This document shows, one piece after another, positions 8,147 through 16,165 of a DNA stretch of 27,368 nucleotides. The notes below the pieces were generated by a model, which was not told the origin of the DNA, did no database searches, and saw only the letters and a program-made list of their open reading frames with translations. Both the position numbers and the translations under genes were made by a program. Source of the DNA: Clostridia bacterium (lineage in GTDB: Bacteria > Bacillota_A > Clostridia > Oscillospirales > CAG-272). The stretch lies in NCBI GenBank assembly GCA_017466455.1, contig JAFTUD010000031.1, positions 1 to 27,368 on the forward strand, in the 5' to 3' direction. Each line of letters opens with the position of its first letter. Positions within the stretch are counted from its first letter, which is position 1.

Positions 8147-11100
8147 TTAAAAGCATAAAAGAATCAAAAGTGGAATAAGTATGGAAATCGCAGCGCACGA
8201 AACGGTGCTTATTATGCTTGCTCTTATTCTTTGATCTCTGCTGTATTTATATGAGTTAAGGATAATATACGGCACCTGAAGCACTGCGTTTGCCACGAAA
8301 GCAATACCGCATGCTATATAACACATAAGCATACCGAAGCCACCAAAGGTGTTTATCCAAATTTCTCTTGTTACAAGACAGGCTACGAAAATCAGAAGCA
8401 TGCTCAGAGCCATGCTCGCTGCTTTTATGCCTATTACCTTAATCCTTTCAGCCCCGCTTGGCTTGCCGAGATATACAAGAAGCTCCTGCTGTATGCTTTG
8501 ATAATCATCTTCCGTTAGCTCATAGGAGTGAAGCATTGAAAACTCATCATCATATTCGCGCCCGTTGCTTAGTCTAAACTTCGCGTATCTAATAAAACGC
8601 TTGTCATCCATGTTGCCGCATTTCTCTTTGTCCTTGTTATATAAAGATGCTTTGTCATCAAGAGATGCTTTGTCATCAAGAGATGCTTTGTCAAGGCGAA
8701 TGCCATTGAGTATTTTTTCAAGCCTTGCTCGCGGACAGCGGTCAACGCATGCGAGCAGGCGTTTTTTCGCTATTCTATCCAAGCCGCCCATTCTTTCCTT
8801 TTTGTTGTTATTTTCCATAACGGCTTCAAGGCGTGATATGAGCATCGCATAATCCGATGCTGATATGCTATTGATAGCGGAAATTGCGCTATTTAGCCTA
8901 CCGTTGTCACGGTATGATCCGATATTTGCATTATCAAGGCTTGAGAGGAGCGCGCTATTTATAAGGATACGCATTGCTTTCACATCGCCTGCTCTAAGCG
9001 CTCTCTTTGCGTGTGCCTCAAGCGCGGTGATTACACCAACGATTTTAGGCAGACTGTTTTCGGTTGAGGTTACGATAATGTTGATTATTTCATCGTATGC
9101 CGATTTTATGTATGAAGCCTCTCTAAGGGGGGCCATTTTTTCGGCAGCCTCAAATAGCGGGCTTTCGCCAAGGCTTTTACCGTGCGCTGACCTTTCCCAG
9201 TATTCCTGAGCGATTCTGAGCGATATCGGAAGAGCCATTACAAGCTCCTCAAGCACGGGAGTGTATGAGTCATCATCTTTTTTCGAGTAAAGCTCCGTAA
9301 GCTCGGTATGCAGGGGCGAGCCCTTTAATGAGGCACGCGGTGTGCCAAGCCACGCATTCATTTCTATTGCTACTGCATTTGGAATTTTTGAAATAAGGGC
9401 TGTCCTCATTTTTTCAAGCTCATCTGCGTCCTCATGCTCTATTTCGCGAATTGCGCGTTTCAGCGGTGAGTGTGTGAGTCCTTGTCCGCTACTCCTGTCG
9501 TGCCAGTCGGATTGATCTGCCATAATGAGGTCAACCACATCGCCGTAAAGAGAGGATACGAAGAATTTTGCAATAGGATTTTTGATTTTCTTATAAAATG
9601 TCCTAAATGCAATCAGCTTTGGGTCTTGCTCGGTTGATTTGCCAAGAGCCGGAGTTGACTTTATAGCCACATCAAGGGACTTAACAAGAGCATTGCCCTT
9701 ATTTTTATCGGTAAGTGCGGATATGATACCAAGGCATTTTTCAATGCTTTTTTCGATTTTTTCGCCATCATAGAGCAGCTCCGTCAGCTTATCCGCATAG
9801 CCGTGGTCAAGAAGCTTATTGAGCAAAGGCATAGCAAGCGGGGTGCTTAGCTTGCCTTCGCGATACAGCTCCTTATAAAGCTCAAAGCATGGGCGGGGAT
9901 TGGAAGCCTTTGCAAGAGCTATATCAAGCTTCGGCTTGTATGTATCCCACTCGCCGTTTATCATAGCTATAATTTCGCTTACATATGGCAAGAACAGGTC
10001 ATAGCCCTCAAGGAACATGACCGCGTCATTCCTAAAGGTGAGCGCAAGCGCGCACTTTTCGAGCCTTGATGATAGCTCGGGGTGTGTCGCGCTTACATTG
10101 CGCGAGAGTGTCAGTGTTGGCTTGATTACTCTGTCAAGCGCATTTACGGACACATCATCAAGCGCGCGCTCATATGCTATAAGCATTTCGCCCTCGTTTT
10201 TCTCCCACATATCTGCAAGGGTATTTATCATCACCTTGCCATCAGGGTCAAGAGCGCGACCTATATCATCAATTCTATCCATGAGTGCGAGTACACCGTC
10301 AAGCATCAGCTGTGCGCTTATACTGTGAGCTATGCTCTCTCTTTCGCTGTTTAACAGACAAAGAGCGCCGAGCTTGGTTACAATTTGCTCTGCTTGCTCA
10401 TTTGAAATGCGGATTTTTACGCTTGTGAGCATATCAAGGCAGGACAGGATAAGCTCAATCACATCGCTCTTTACAGAGGTGTCCATTTGCTTAAGGTCAT
10501 TTTCTCCGTTAAGAAATTTAAACGCGAAATCAAGCGTTGACTGTGCCCTCTCGGGGGTGAGCCTTCTTGTCACATAAGCATAAAGCTCCGCGTATCTGTC
10601 AAGGTCGTATATTGTCTTGCATTTATCAAAGTAACGCTTGTTAAAGCCTTCAAGGTCGCCGAGTGAGATAAGGTCAACATACGCGCTTTCGTATTCCTTT
10701 TCGTATTTTGAACCAAGGACAAGCACCTCGCCCCTTGATTTAAGCTCCTCAATACGGCTTTTATTATCGGCGGAAACAGGAACACCGAAAATTTTTGCTC
10801 CGTCATATGAAACGCGGGAAATCATACAGTTACAGAAGCAAATTTCGTTTGCGATATGAGGCGGTAAGAGCTCAAGGACCGAGAAAATCACCCTTGTCGC
10901 TTCTTCAAGCTTATCAAACGGGTATGCAAGATAGGTTATAGAGCCGTTTGGAGTATTAAGCAGTGCCCTCAAAAGCTCGGCAGAGTCCCTTCCCGCCTCA
11001 TCCTTGCTTGCGTACCACATAACCTCGCTTGGAGTCAGATAGCCTATTTCATCCTCTTGCACAAAGGGAAGGTCCTTTGAGATCGGAATATCACCGTACT

Positions 11101-11485
11101 CAACAAAGCGGTTGCCCGATTTAAATGCCATGGTGGCATATTTTCCCTCGGGAATTTCGGTAGCAAAAAGGACATTTATTTGCTCCTCATCATCTCCGCG
11201 CCGTTGCTTGGTCTTTATTGACTGTCTTGAGTGAGAGCAGTGAAATGCCCTCATTCTGACACCGTTCATATCAACGCTTGGCTCATAGAGGAATATTTTT
11301 GTATTCTCGCCAAGGAACTGCTCGGCTATGTTTGCGCTGAGCAGGGTTGTCTTTTCAAATAGGCTCGGCAGAGCATCATCAACGACATTTTTTGTCATTG
11401 AGTAAATTCCCTCGCCAAGCGCGGTTTTGCCCATATAGCTTTGCCTATACAGGTAACCTCTTATACATTCATAATATTTTGGCAT
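8147..11485 (-). CDS. GAP1-like GTPase-associated protein with C-terminal membrane helices
   Basis: This 1112-residue protein is probably tied functionally to the GTPase encoded just upstream. The N-terminal 300 residues (YECIRGYLYRQSYMGKTALG, the run LLPPHIANEICFCN, then GAKIFGVPV) resemble the N-terminal region of GTPase-associated protein 1 (GAP1) from predicted NTP-dependent conflict systems; I make this match from memory of the pattern. The middle is a long helical, repeat-like region. Near residue 960 are three DDKASL units encoded by an 18-base DNA repeat. The final 110 residues contain three or four hydrophobic segments (AASMALSMLLIFVACLV, MLMCYIACGIAFVANAVL, AAISILIPLLILLCF), so it should sit at the membrane facing the cytoplasm. 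The ATG at 11485 has an excellent SD (AAGGAGAA); an in-frame upstream start at 11527 would overlap the GTPase gene. Confidence 0.6.
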   Translation of the reverse strand: MPKYYECIRGYLYRQSYMGKTALGEGIYSMTKNVVDDALPSLFEKTTLLSANIAEQFLGENTKIFLYEPSVDMNGVRMRAFHCSHSRQSIKTKQRRGDDEEQINVLFATEIPEGKYATMAFKSGNRFVEYGDIPISKDLPFVQEDEIGYLTPSEVMWYASKDEAGRDSAELLRALLNTPNGSITYLAYPFDKLEEATRVIFSVLELLPPHIANEICFCNCMISRVSYDGAKIFGVPVSADNKSRIEELKSRGEVLVLGSKYEKEYESAYVDLISLGDLEGFNKRYFDKCKTIYDLDRYAELYAYVTRRLTPERAQSTLDFAFKFLNGENDLKQMDTSVKSDVIELILSCLDMLTSVKIRISNEQAEQIVTKLGALCLLNSERESIAHSISAQLMLDGVLALMDRIDDIGRALDPDGKVMINTLADMWEKNEGEMLIAYERALDDVSVNALDRVIKPTLTLSRNVSATHPELSSRLEKCALALTFRNDAVMFLEGYDLFLPYVSEIIAMINGEWDTYKPKLDIALAKASNPRPCFELYKELYREGKLSTPLAMPLLNKLLDHGYADKLTELLYDGEKIEKSIEKCLGIISALTDKNKGNALVKSLDVAIKSTPALGKSTEQDPKLIAFRTFYKKIKNPIAKFFVSSLYGDVVDLIMADQSDWHDRSSGQGLTHSPLKRAIREIEHEDADELEKMRTALISKIPNAVAIEMNAWLGTPRASLKGSPLHTELTELYSKKDDDSYTPVLEELVMALPISLRIAQEYWERSAHGKSLGESPLFEAAEKMAPLREASYIKSAYDEIINIIVTSTENSLPKIVGVITALEAHAKRALRAGDVKAMRILINSALLSSLDNANIGSYRDNGRLNSAISAINSISASDYAMLISRLEAVMENNNKKERMGGLDRIAKKRLLACVDRCPRARLEKILNGIRLDKASLDDKASLDDKASLYNKDKEKCGNMDDKRFIRYAKFRLSNGREYDDEFSMLHSYELTEDDYQSIQQELLVYLGKPSGAERIKVIGIKAASMALSMLLIFVACLVTREIWINTFGGFGMLMCYIACGIAFVANAVLQVPYIILNSYKYSRDQRIRASIISTVSCAAISILIPLLILLCF
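8645..8693. repeat. 18-base tandem repeat inside the GAP1-like gene
   Basis: AGATGCTTTGTCATCAAG occurs at 8645-8662 and 8663-8680, with a partial third copy at 8681-8693. The unit is in frame and encodes DDKASL repeats, so changes in copy number would alter length without a frameshift. Confidence 0.9.
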
Positions 11486-11496
11486 TTTTCTTCTCC

Positions 11497-13665
11497 TTAA
11501 ATCATGCCTATCTTGTGCATGAGCCAAATAACAGGATACTCTACCCTCATCATGCGTCTTTCGGCAATAAATCTCATCGTAGAGTCATTATCATTCTTTT
11601 GCATGCACTCATTGCTTCCGAGCGCGGAGCAGGCAAAATATTTGATATTTGGTGCAAGCCCGTCAACCGAGGCAAGCGTTTCTATCTCGTTTATTATATC
11701 AACGCCATTGCGTGTGTTTCCTTGGAGCGAGCAAAGGAACGACCTTACCTCGTCGCTTGAAGCGTCTATATGTCTTTGAATTTCGCTTCCCTCGTATTCC
11801 TTTACGGGCTTAAACTCCATATCTCCAATGCTTACATGAGTGTTTTCTCCAAAGCATTCATCTATCTTGCTTTGTGAGGTTGAGGGCAGACGCATATCGT
11901 ACTTTGTAAGAACGATTGCCAAGGGAACCTCTTTTATGTTACGAGCCATTGTGTTATGTATCGTTTTTTCCATGTTTGTCTTGGCGTTTTCATCCTCGTA
12001 AAACTTTTTCAGAAAATCTATTGTCTTTTCAAGCCCGTCAATGGTGCTCTTATTTCTTTCCTCGGGACTAAGATTGTCTATCATTTCCTCGCCTGTGTTA
12101 TCGTCAAAGGATTTGGGATAGCCATCTACTATTGCGATTATGCAATCAGAGCTTGTAAACGCCTTTACCTTGCTATAATCTCTGCTCTTTACAACCTCAC
12201 CCGGCACATCGTAAAAATACGCATAACCGAGCTTTCCGAGGTCTATACCAACAGGATTTTCAGCAAGAATATCGGCATCAGTGCTTTTGGTTCTCTTTTC
12301 AAACGCCTTGCTCATATGATATCTATCGTAATGAGCGCTCACCTTGGCATTGCTGATTTCTCCGCCCTTTCTTCGTAAGATATTAAGCCTTTCGGTATCA
12401 TTCACCTCGGTAATCGGGCTTATGCTTCCATAGCTTAGTAGCATATCACCGCTAAGCTTGACCTTGAAGCGCTCCGCAATATCCTTAAAAATTTGACCCT
12501 GTGAGGCTCCGTTTATTCCCATACCGAAAAGCGAAGCAAGGTATACGGTTTTTCCTGAATTTGGCATTCCTGCAACTGCTACCTTGAGGGCTTTTTTATT
12601 CACGTAGCCATCGGGCAAAAGCGGATTTTTTATTACATATTCTCTATAATCATTATCAAGATTTTGGTACAAATCGTTTTTTGAGTTGTTTTCCTCGTAA
12701 TATTTGAATACAAAGTCATGTTTGCATACAATGTTTATTTTGTTTTTGTTATCGCGCAGGATATTAAGCCCTGTCCTCTCTAAGCCATCGCAAGTATATA
12801 CATGACCCTTTTGGAGCTTGAGGCCGTCAAGGTGCATTTTTTCGTTGCAGAAGGGGCAACGGGGCTCGGGATTATAGACTGCTTCCTGCGTGTCGGCATT
12901 GAACACGGTATCATCTCTTAGCATATAGCTGTCGTTAAGATCCTCGTTTGAAAACACGAGCGCAAAGCGCTCATTCTTTATCTCTCTGCGCAGTAATATT
13001 TTACCGCAGATAATATTACTTCTTCCAAGCCTTGGAGCAAGAGTTATACAGTCCATTTTCTCGCTTCCCGTTGAGGGTATTTTAAAATCCTTTGCAAGAA
13101 TGGGCTTTAAATTCGCCTTTTCCGCAAGAGAAAGCTTGATTTCTGTCCTTATGAGAGGATATTCAATTTTATACTCTATTGCACTGCCCTTTACCGCAAG
13201 GGAATAGGAGATAAGCTCCTTTTCTATAAACGCGACAGCGAAAAGGCAATTATCGGTTTGAAGGTCCTTGCCCTTTGAGAAGAAGCGAATTTCTCCTATA
13301 CAGCTTATATCGTCACGCTCCACATAAATACAGCCCGTTTCAATAACATTACTGACCTTCTCGCGAACAACCTCGCTTTCATCCACATCTGTATAGCTAA
13401 ACTCATCCGCATTGTACTTGCCCGATTTTGCAAACACACGAATTTCGTCACAGCTTTTAAGAGATCCCTTTTTGAGGAACTGCTCGGGAATTATTATTTG
13501 AATGGCATTTTTGCCGTTATTTTTAGTGTAGAAAAATCTAAACGCTCTTTCCCTTGCCTCCTCAACATCTGCATTCGGATTGCTAAGCCTCAAAAAGCTG
13601 TCAAGCTCATTAGAGCTTAAGCTTCTCGGTGGCAGGCACTTGTAGTCAAAATATTTATTACTCAT
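11497..13665 (-). CDS. P-loop GTPase (double-GTPase-2-like) with zinc-finger-like segment
   Basis: Predicted cytosolic regulatory GTPase of 722 residues, larger than ordinary small GTPases. Residues 1-260 are a beta-rich region I do not recognise. A zinc-binding segment follows: C270-P-F-C273, C292 and C314. The GTPase core has Walker A G366-MPNS-GKT373, a switch-II/Walker B-like DVPGE at 486-490, a hydrophobic strand ending in VDGYP (about 514-517), and a G4-like motif TKYD at 587-590 (canonical NKxD). A G5-like ACSALG lies near the C-terminus. This resembles the GTPases paired with GAP1 proteins in predicted biological-conflict systems. It is the first gene of the operon; the next start lies 11 bases after its stop. 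The ATG at 13665 has SD TAGGAGA. GTP binding is well supported; the family name is less certain. Confidence 0.7.
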   Translation of the reverse strand: MSNKYFDYKCLPPRSLSSNELDSFLRLSNPNADVEEARERAFRFFYTKNNGKNAIQIIIPEQFLKKGSLKSCDEIRVFAKSGKYNADEFSYTDVDESEVVREKVSNVIETGCIYVERDDISCIGEIRFFSKGKDLQTDNCLFAVAFIEKELISYSLAVKGSAIEYKIEYPLIRTEIKLSLAEKANLKPILAKDFKIPSTGSEKMDCITLAPRLGRSNIICGKILLRREIKNERFALVFSNEDLNDSYMLRDDTVFNADTQEAVYNPEPRCPFCNEKMHLDGLKLQKGHVYTCDGLERTGLNILRDNKNKINIVCKHDFVFKYYEENNSKNDLYQNLDNDYREYVIKNPLLPDGYVNKKALKVAVAGMPNSGKTVYLASLFGMGINGASQGQIFKDIAERFKVKLSGDMLLSYGSISPITEVNDTERLNILRRKGGEISNAKVSAHYDRYHMSKAFEKRTKSTDADILAENPVGIDLGKLGYAYFYDVPGEVVKSRDYSKVKAFTSSDCIIAIVDGYPKSFDDNTGEEMIDNLSPEERNKSTIDGLEKTIDFLKKFYEDENAKTNMEKTIHNTMARNIKEVPLAIVLTKYDMRLPSTSQSKIDECFGENTHVSIGDMEFKPVKEYEGSEIQRHIDASSDEVRSFLCSLQGNTRNGVDIINEIETLASVDGLAPNIKYFACSALGSNECMQKNDNDSTMRFIAERRMMRVEYPVIWLMHKIGMI

Positions 13666-13703
13666 ACTATTCTCCTATATAGCTTGAATTTGCTTGTGAT
13701 TTC

Positions 13704-13712
13704 ATTATATCA
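13704..13712 (-). promoter_or_regulatory. Extended -10 promoter of the GTPase operon
   Basis: TGATATAAT on the minus strand (13704-13712) is a consensus -10 with the TGn extension, 39 bases before the GTPase start. The -35 region is only T-rich (ATTTTT at a 17-base spacing). A palindrome AAGCATGCTT lies between the elements and could be an operator. Confidence 0.65.
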
Positions 13713-13759
13713 CGCGAAGCATGCTTAAAAATCCACAGAATTGTGACATTTTTGAGGCT

Positions 13760-14647
13760 TTAGGGGTTTTTGCGGGCTTTTATGAAGTCATCGAGGATTT
13801 TTGAGGCTACCCAGTCGTTCATTTCGCCTGTATAGTGGATAAGGTCCCAGCGGAAGATGTTTTTATCCCATGCGTATTCATCGTAGAAGGGACAATCCTT
13901 TGGCTCAAAGGTTGAGGTGAGCGCTTGCTCCTTAGCAAGCTCATCAAAGACTTGGTTTATATATTCCATTGATTGAAGGTGCGTGCCTGAGGGGTCCTCC
14001 TTCAGCATTACATCCTTAAACGGCAATCTATGAAGAACGATAGGCACCTTATGCTCGCTACCTATCGCGCGCCTCAGCCCTGCGAAAAATCTCTTATACT
14101 CGGGCTTTAGCTCCGCACGGAGTGAAACGGGCTCAAATCTCGTTTCCTGCTCGCCTCCGCGCCAGTGAAGTCCTACGAACTCCGCCTCAAGATTACATTC
14201 CTTAAGGTGCTTTCTGAGAAGCTTTAAAATGTGGCAGGTATAGGGGTAGAGGGAAATATCAACATCACCGAGCTTGCCGGGGATCAGCTTTTTCTTTCTT
14301 CCCATCTTCCACATTCCGAAAAGCCCCTGTGAGCCGATTGCGATTTGGATTACATAGAGGTCGGGAAGATTTGACGGGTTTCCGTTATCTATCTCCGCCT
14401 GCCACCTTTTTGCAAGCTGATTTGCGACGGAGTAGGTATTATCCTGCGTTTCCGCGAGGTTCATTCCAAAGCTCGTATAGTGGCTGAACTTAAGCCTTTC
14501 GGTATCAAAGGACTGATTTGGCTCACGGTTAGGCCCCCATACATTTTTAAGAGGCTCACGAATAATGTCCTCCTCCTTCATAGGCATTGCGTGGCCTACT
14601 GCGTTTGACTGTCCGAAAAGCATAAAAATTGCTACCTTATTTCCCAT
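13760..14647 (-). CDS. Sialate O-acetylesterase-like SGNH hydrolase (SASA family)
   Basis: The 295-residue product matches the SASA/SGNH esterase fold that removes acetyl groups from sugars. The block I nucleophile is in FMLFGQSNAVG (Ser14). Family-type features follow: QIAIGSQGLFG in the middle, LHWRGGEQET (the QGE-like block), and a C-terminal Asp/His pair in WDLIHYTGEMNDW. No signal peptide is visible, so it would act inside the cell, which differs from secreted carbohydrate esterases. ATG at 14647 has SD AAGGAGA. It has its own strong promoter and lies 94 bases before the GTPase gene on the same strand, so some read-through into that operon is possible. The substrate is unknown. Confidence 0.8.
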   Translation of the reverse strand: MGNKVAIFMLFGQSNAVGHAMPMKEEDIIREPLKNVWGPNREPNQSFDTERLKFSHYTSFGMNLAETQDNTYSVANQLAKRWQAEIDNGNPSNLPDLYVIQIAIGSQGLFGMWKMGRKKKLIPGKLGDVDISLYPYTCHILKLLRKHLKECNLEAEFVGLHWRGGEQETRFEPVSLRAELKPEYKRFFAGLRRAIGSEHKVPIVLHRLPFKDVMLKEDPSGTHLQSMEYINQVFDELAKEQALTSTFEPKDCPFYDEYAWDKNIFRWDLIHYTGEMNDWVASKILDDFIKARKNP

Positions 14648-14707
14648 ATCTATCTCCTTAATATAGCTCTCTCTACTTAGAGAATTTTTATTTTTAAGTA
14701 TAGTTTA

Positions 14708-14736
14708 ATTTTACAACAAAATACGCTCTTTTTCAA
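14708..14736 (-). promoter_or_regulatory. Sigma-A-like promoter of the SASA esterase gene
   Basis: TTGAAA (14731-14736) and TAAAAT (14708-14713) on the minus strand, 17-base spacer, about 60 bases before the start codon. A small hairpin-forming TTCTCTAAGTAGAGAG lies in the leader. Confidence 0.75.
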
Positions 14737-14774
14737 GCGTATAGGTATATTTTTGAAAAAATGGTAATATTGCA

Positions 14775-14826
14775 CAAAAAAACCGATTTCCGTTTGGGCA
14801 TAACGCCAAAGAAAATCGGTTATTTT
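14775..14826 (-). terminator. Intrinsic terminator after the acyltransferase gene
   Basis: The arms at 14781-14798 and 14804-14821 form a long stem starting AACCGATT with a few internal mismatches. On the minus strand it is followed by a T6 run (14775-14780). It lies 15 bases after the stop of the PlsC-like gene. A T-rich stretch on the other side allows weak bidirectional action. Confidence 0.85.
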
Positions 14827-14840
14827 TTATTGCTCCTGTC

Positions 14841-16052
14841 TTATAGTCTTGGCTTTGCAAGCCTTGAATTAAGCTCGTAGAACGCCTTTACGACATTTAC
14901 ATACCTCATAGCCTCTTTGCCGTTTTCGAGAATCAGTCGGTAGATATCGGGGCCCTTTTGGATTTCGATATACTTACCCGGCTTGAACGGAAGCGAGGCA
15001 AAGGTTGCAATGGGCACGCAAATTTTTGCGTCCTCATCGCTCTCGTTTTTATCTTTGAGGGTGAATTTATCCTTGTCAAGCGTCAGCTTAGCCTCAAAAA
15101 CGGGTAAGAATTTGCGCTTATCATAATCAATCATCTCAACTACTGTGTCGCATTTCAGCGTTTCTATCTCGCCGTTTTTAACCCTTTCGCGCTCGGCTTC
15201 ATATATCCATCTTGACCAGTCGGACACATATCTGATTTCCTCACCGATGCCCTTTTCGTTATGAAGGAAGCCGTATTCATCGCTTGACTGCTCATATCCG
15301 CAAGCGGTGCAGAAAATCCTATTTCCCTGCGTCCTTGTCGTAAATTCCCCTTTACAGTGCGGACATATATAGAGGACATTTTCAAGTCCCTCAATATTAC
15401 TGCCGTTCTTGTATTTGACCTTAAGCTCCTCCTGCTCACGGTATGCGTCAAAGAGCAATGCCTCTCTTGCCCTTTCCTTGACCTCGCCCTCGCTAAGAGC
15501 CTTTAGCTCATCCTTATCAAAGAGCTTGTAAATATCAAGATATGTGCGACCTCTGCGCTTGATTTTTGACCACTTCGGGGATACGAAATATGTACCCTGT
15601 GTGCGTGCCATATAGACATCCGTGCCGAGCCATTTTAAGAACTTATAGGTAGCGTCGGGAATAGGCGTTGACACGCCGTCCTCGCACATAAGACCCGCCG
15701 GATAGATTACGAGAATTTTACCCTGCTCAATGGCGGTCTTCATCTTTTTAAGGTCGGTAACGGTTGTTTGGAACTGTTGCTTTGGAATAACCTTGATTTT
15801 TGTCATTATTCCCTTTACGGGTAGGGTATTATAGAAGGAATCGCTGACAACGAAGGTCATAAGCCTTTGGCTTGCGCCGATAAGGTTTACAAAGTCAAGG
15901 GCGGCTTGGTGGTTTGCGATTATTACAAACGGTCCCTTTTTACCCTTTATCTCATTTCTGCGCATTTTGCGCTTGAAAACAGCCTTGGCGTAAAACCATG
16001 CTGCGATTTTTGTGATTCTGTAAAGAAATCTGCTTTGTCTTTTACGGCTCAT
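14841..16052 (-). CDS. PlsC-like 1-acylglycerol-phosphate acyltransferase with zinc ribbon
   Basis: Predicted membrane-associated lysophospholipid acyltransferase (403 residues). The catalytic HX4D box is NHQAALD (H48, D53). Block II-like residues and the FPEG-equivalent YPAG (VIYPAGLMCEDG) follow. The short hydrophobic N-terminal region (ITKIAAWFYAKAVF) suits membrane association. Unlike usual PlsC proteins of about 240 residues, it carries a C-terminal extension with a four-Cys zinc ribbon (CPHC ... CTAC, near 230-255) and a further beta-rich domain (KFTLKDKNE, PFKPGKYIEI). The ATG at 16052 is chosen over a TTG at 16073 because SD GGGAGAG precedes it. It has its own promoter and terminator, so it is monocistronic. 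The acyl acceptor is unknown. Confidence 0.82.
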   Translation of the reverse strand: MSRKRQSRFLYRITKIAAWFYAKAVFKRKMRRNEIKGKKGPFVIIANHQAALDFVNLIGASQRLMTFVVSDSFYNTLPVKGIMTKIKVIPKQQFQTTVTDLKKMKTAIEQGKILVIYPAGLMCEDGVSTPIPDATYKFLKWLGTDVYMARTQGTYFVSPKWSKIKRRGRTYLDIYKLFDKDELKALSEGEVKERAREALLFDAYREQEELKVKYKNGSNIEGLENVLYICPHCKGEFTTRTQGNRIFCTACGYEQSSDEYGFLHNEKGIGEEIRYVSDWSRWIYEAERERVKNGEIETLKCDTVVEMIDYDKRKFLPVFEAKLTLDKDKFTLKDKNESDEDAKICVPIATFASLPFKPGKYIEIQKGPDIYRLILENGKEAMRYVNVVKAFYELNSRLAKPRL

Positions 16053-16088
16053 TTTCTCTCCCACTCTATTCAAGTGTCATTTTTATCT

Positions 16089-16117
16089 ATTTTAGCACAA
16101 ATATGTCAAAAATTCAA
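16089..16117 (-). promoter_or_regulatory. Sigma-A-like promoter of the PlsC-like gene
   Basis: On the minus strand TTGAAT (16112-16117) and TAAAAT (16089-16094) are 17 bases apart, 36 bases before the ATG. A TTGACA also occurs at 16106-16111 but at poor spacing to this -10. Confidence 0.65.
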
Positions 16118-16165
16118 TATAATTGTGAAAAAACATCGTTTTGGCGGGAGATGTGGTTGATTTTG

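Noticed and set aside
8645..8693. Possible CRISPR-like repeat
   Set aside because: The units are adjacent without spacers and in frame within a coding sequence; a simple tandem repeat.
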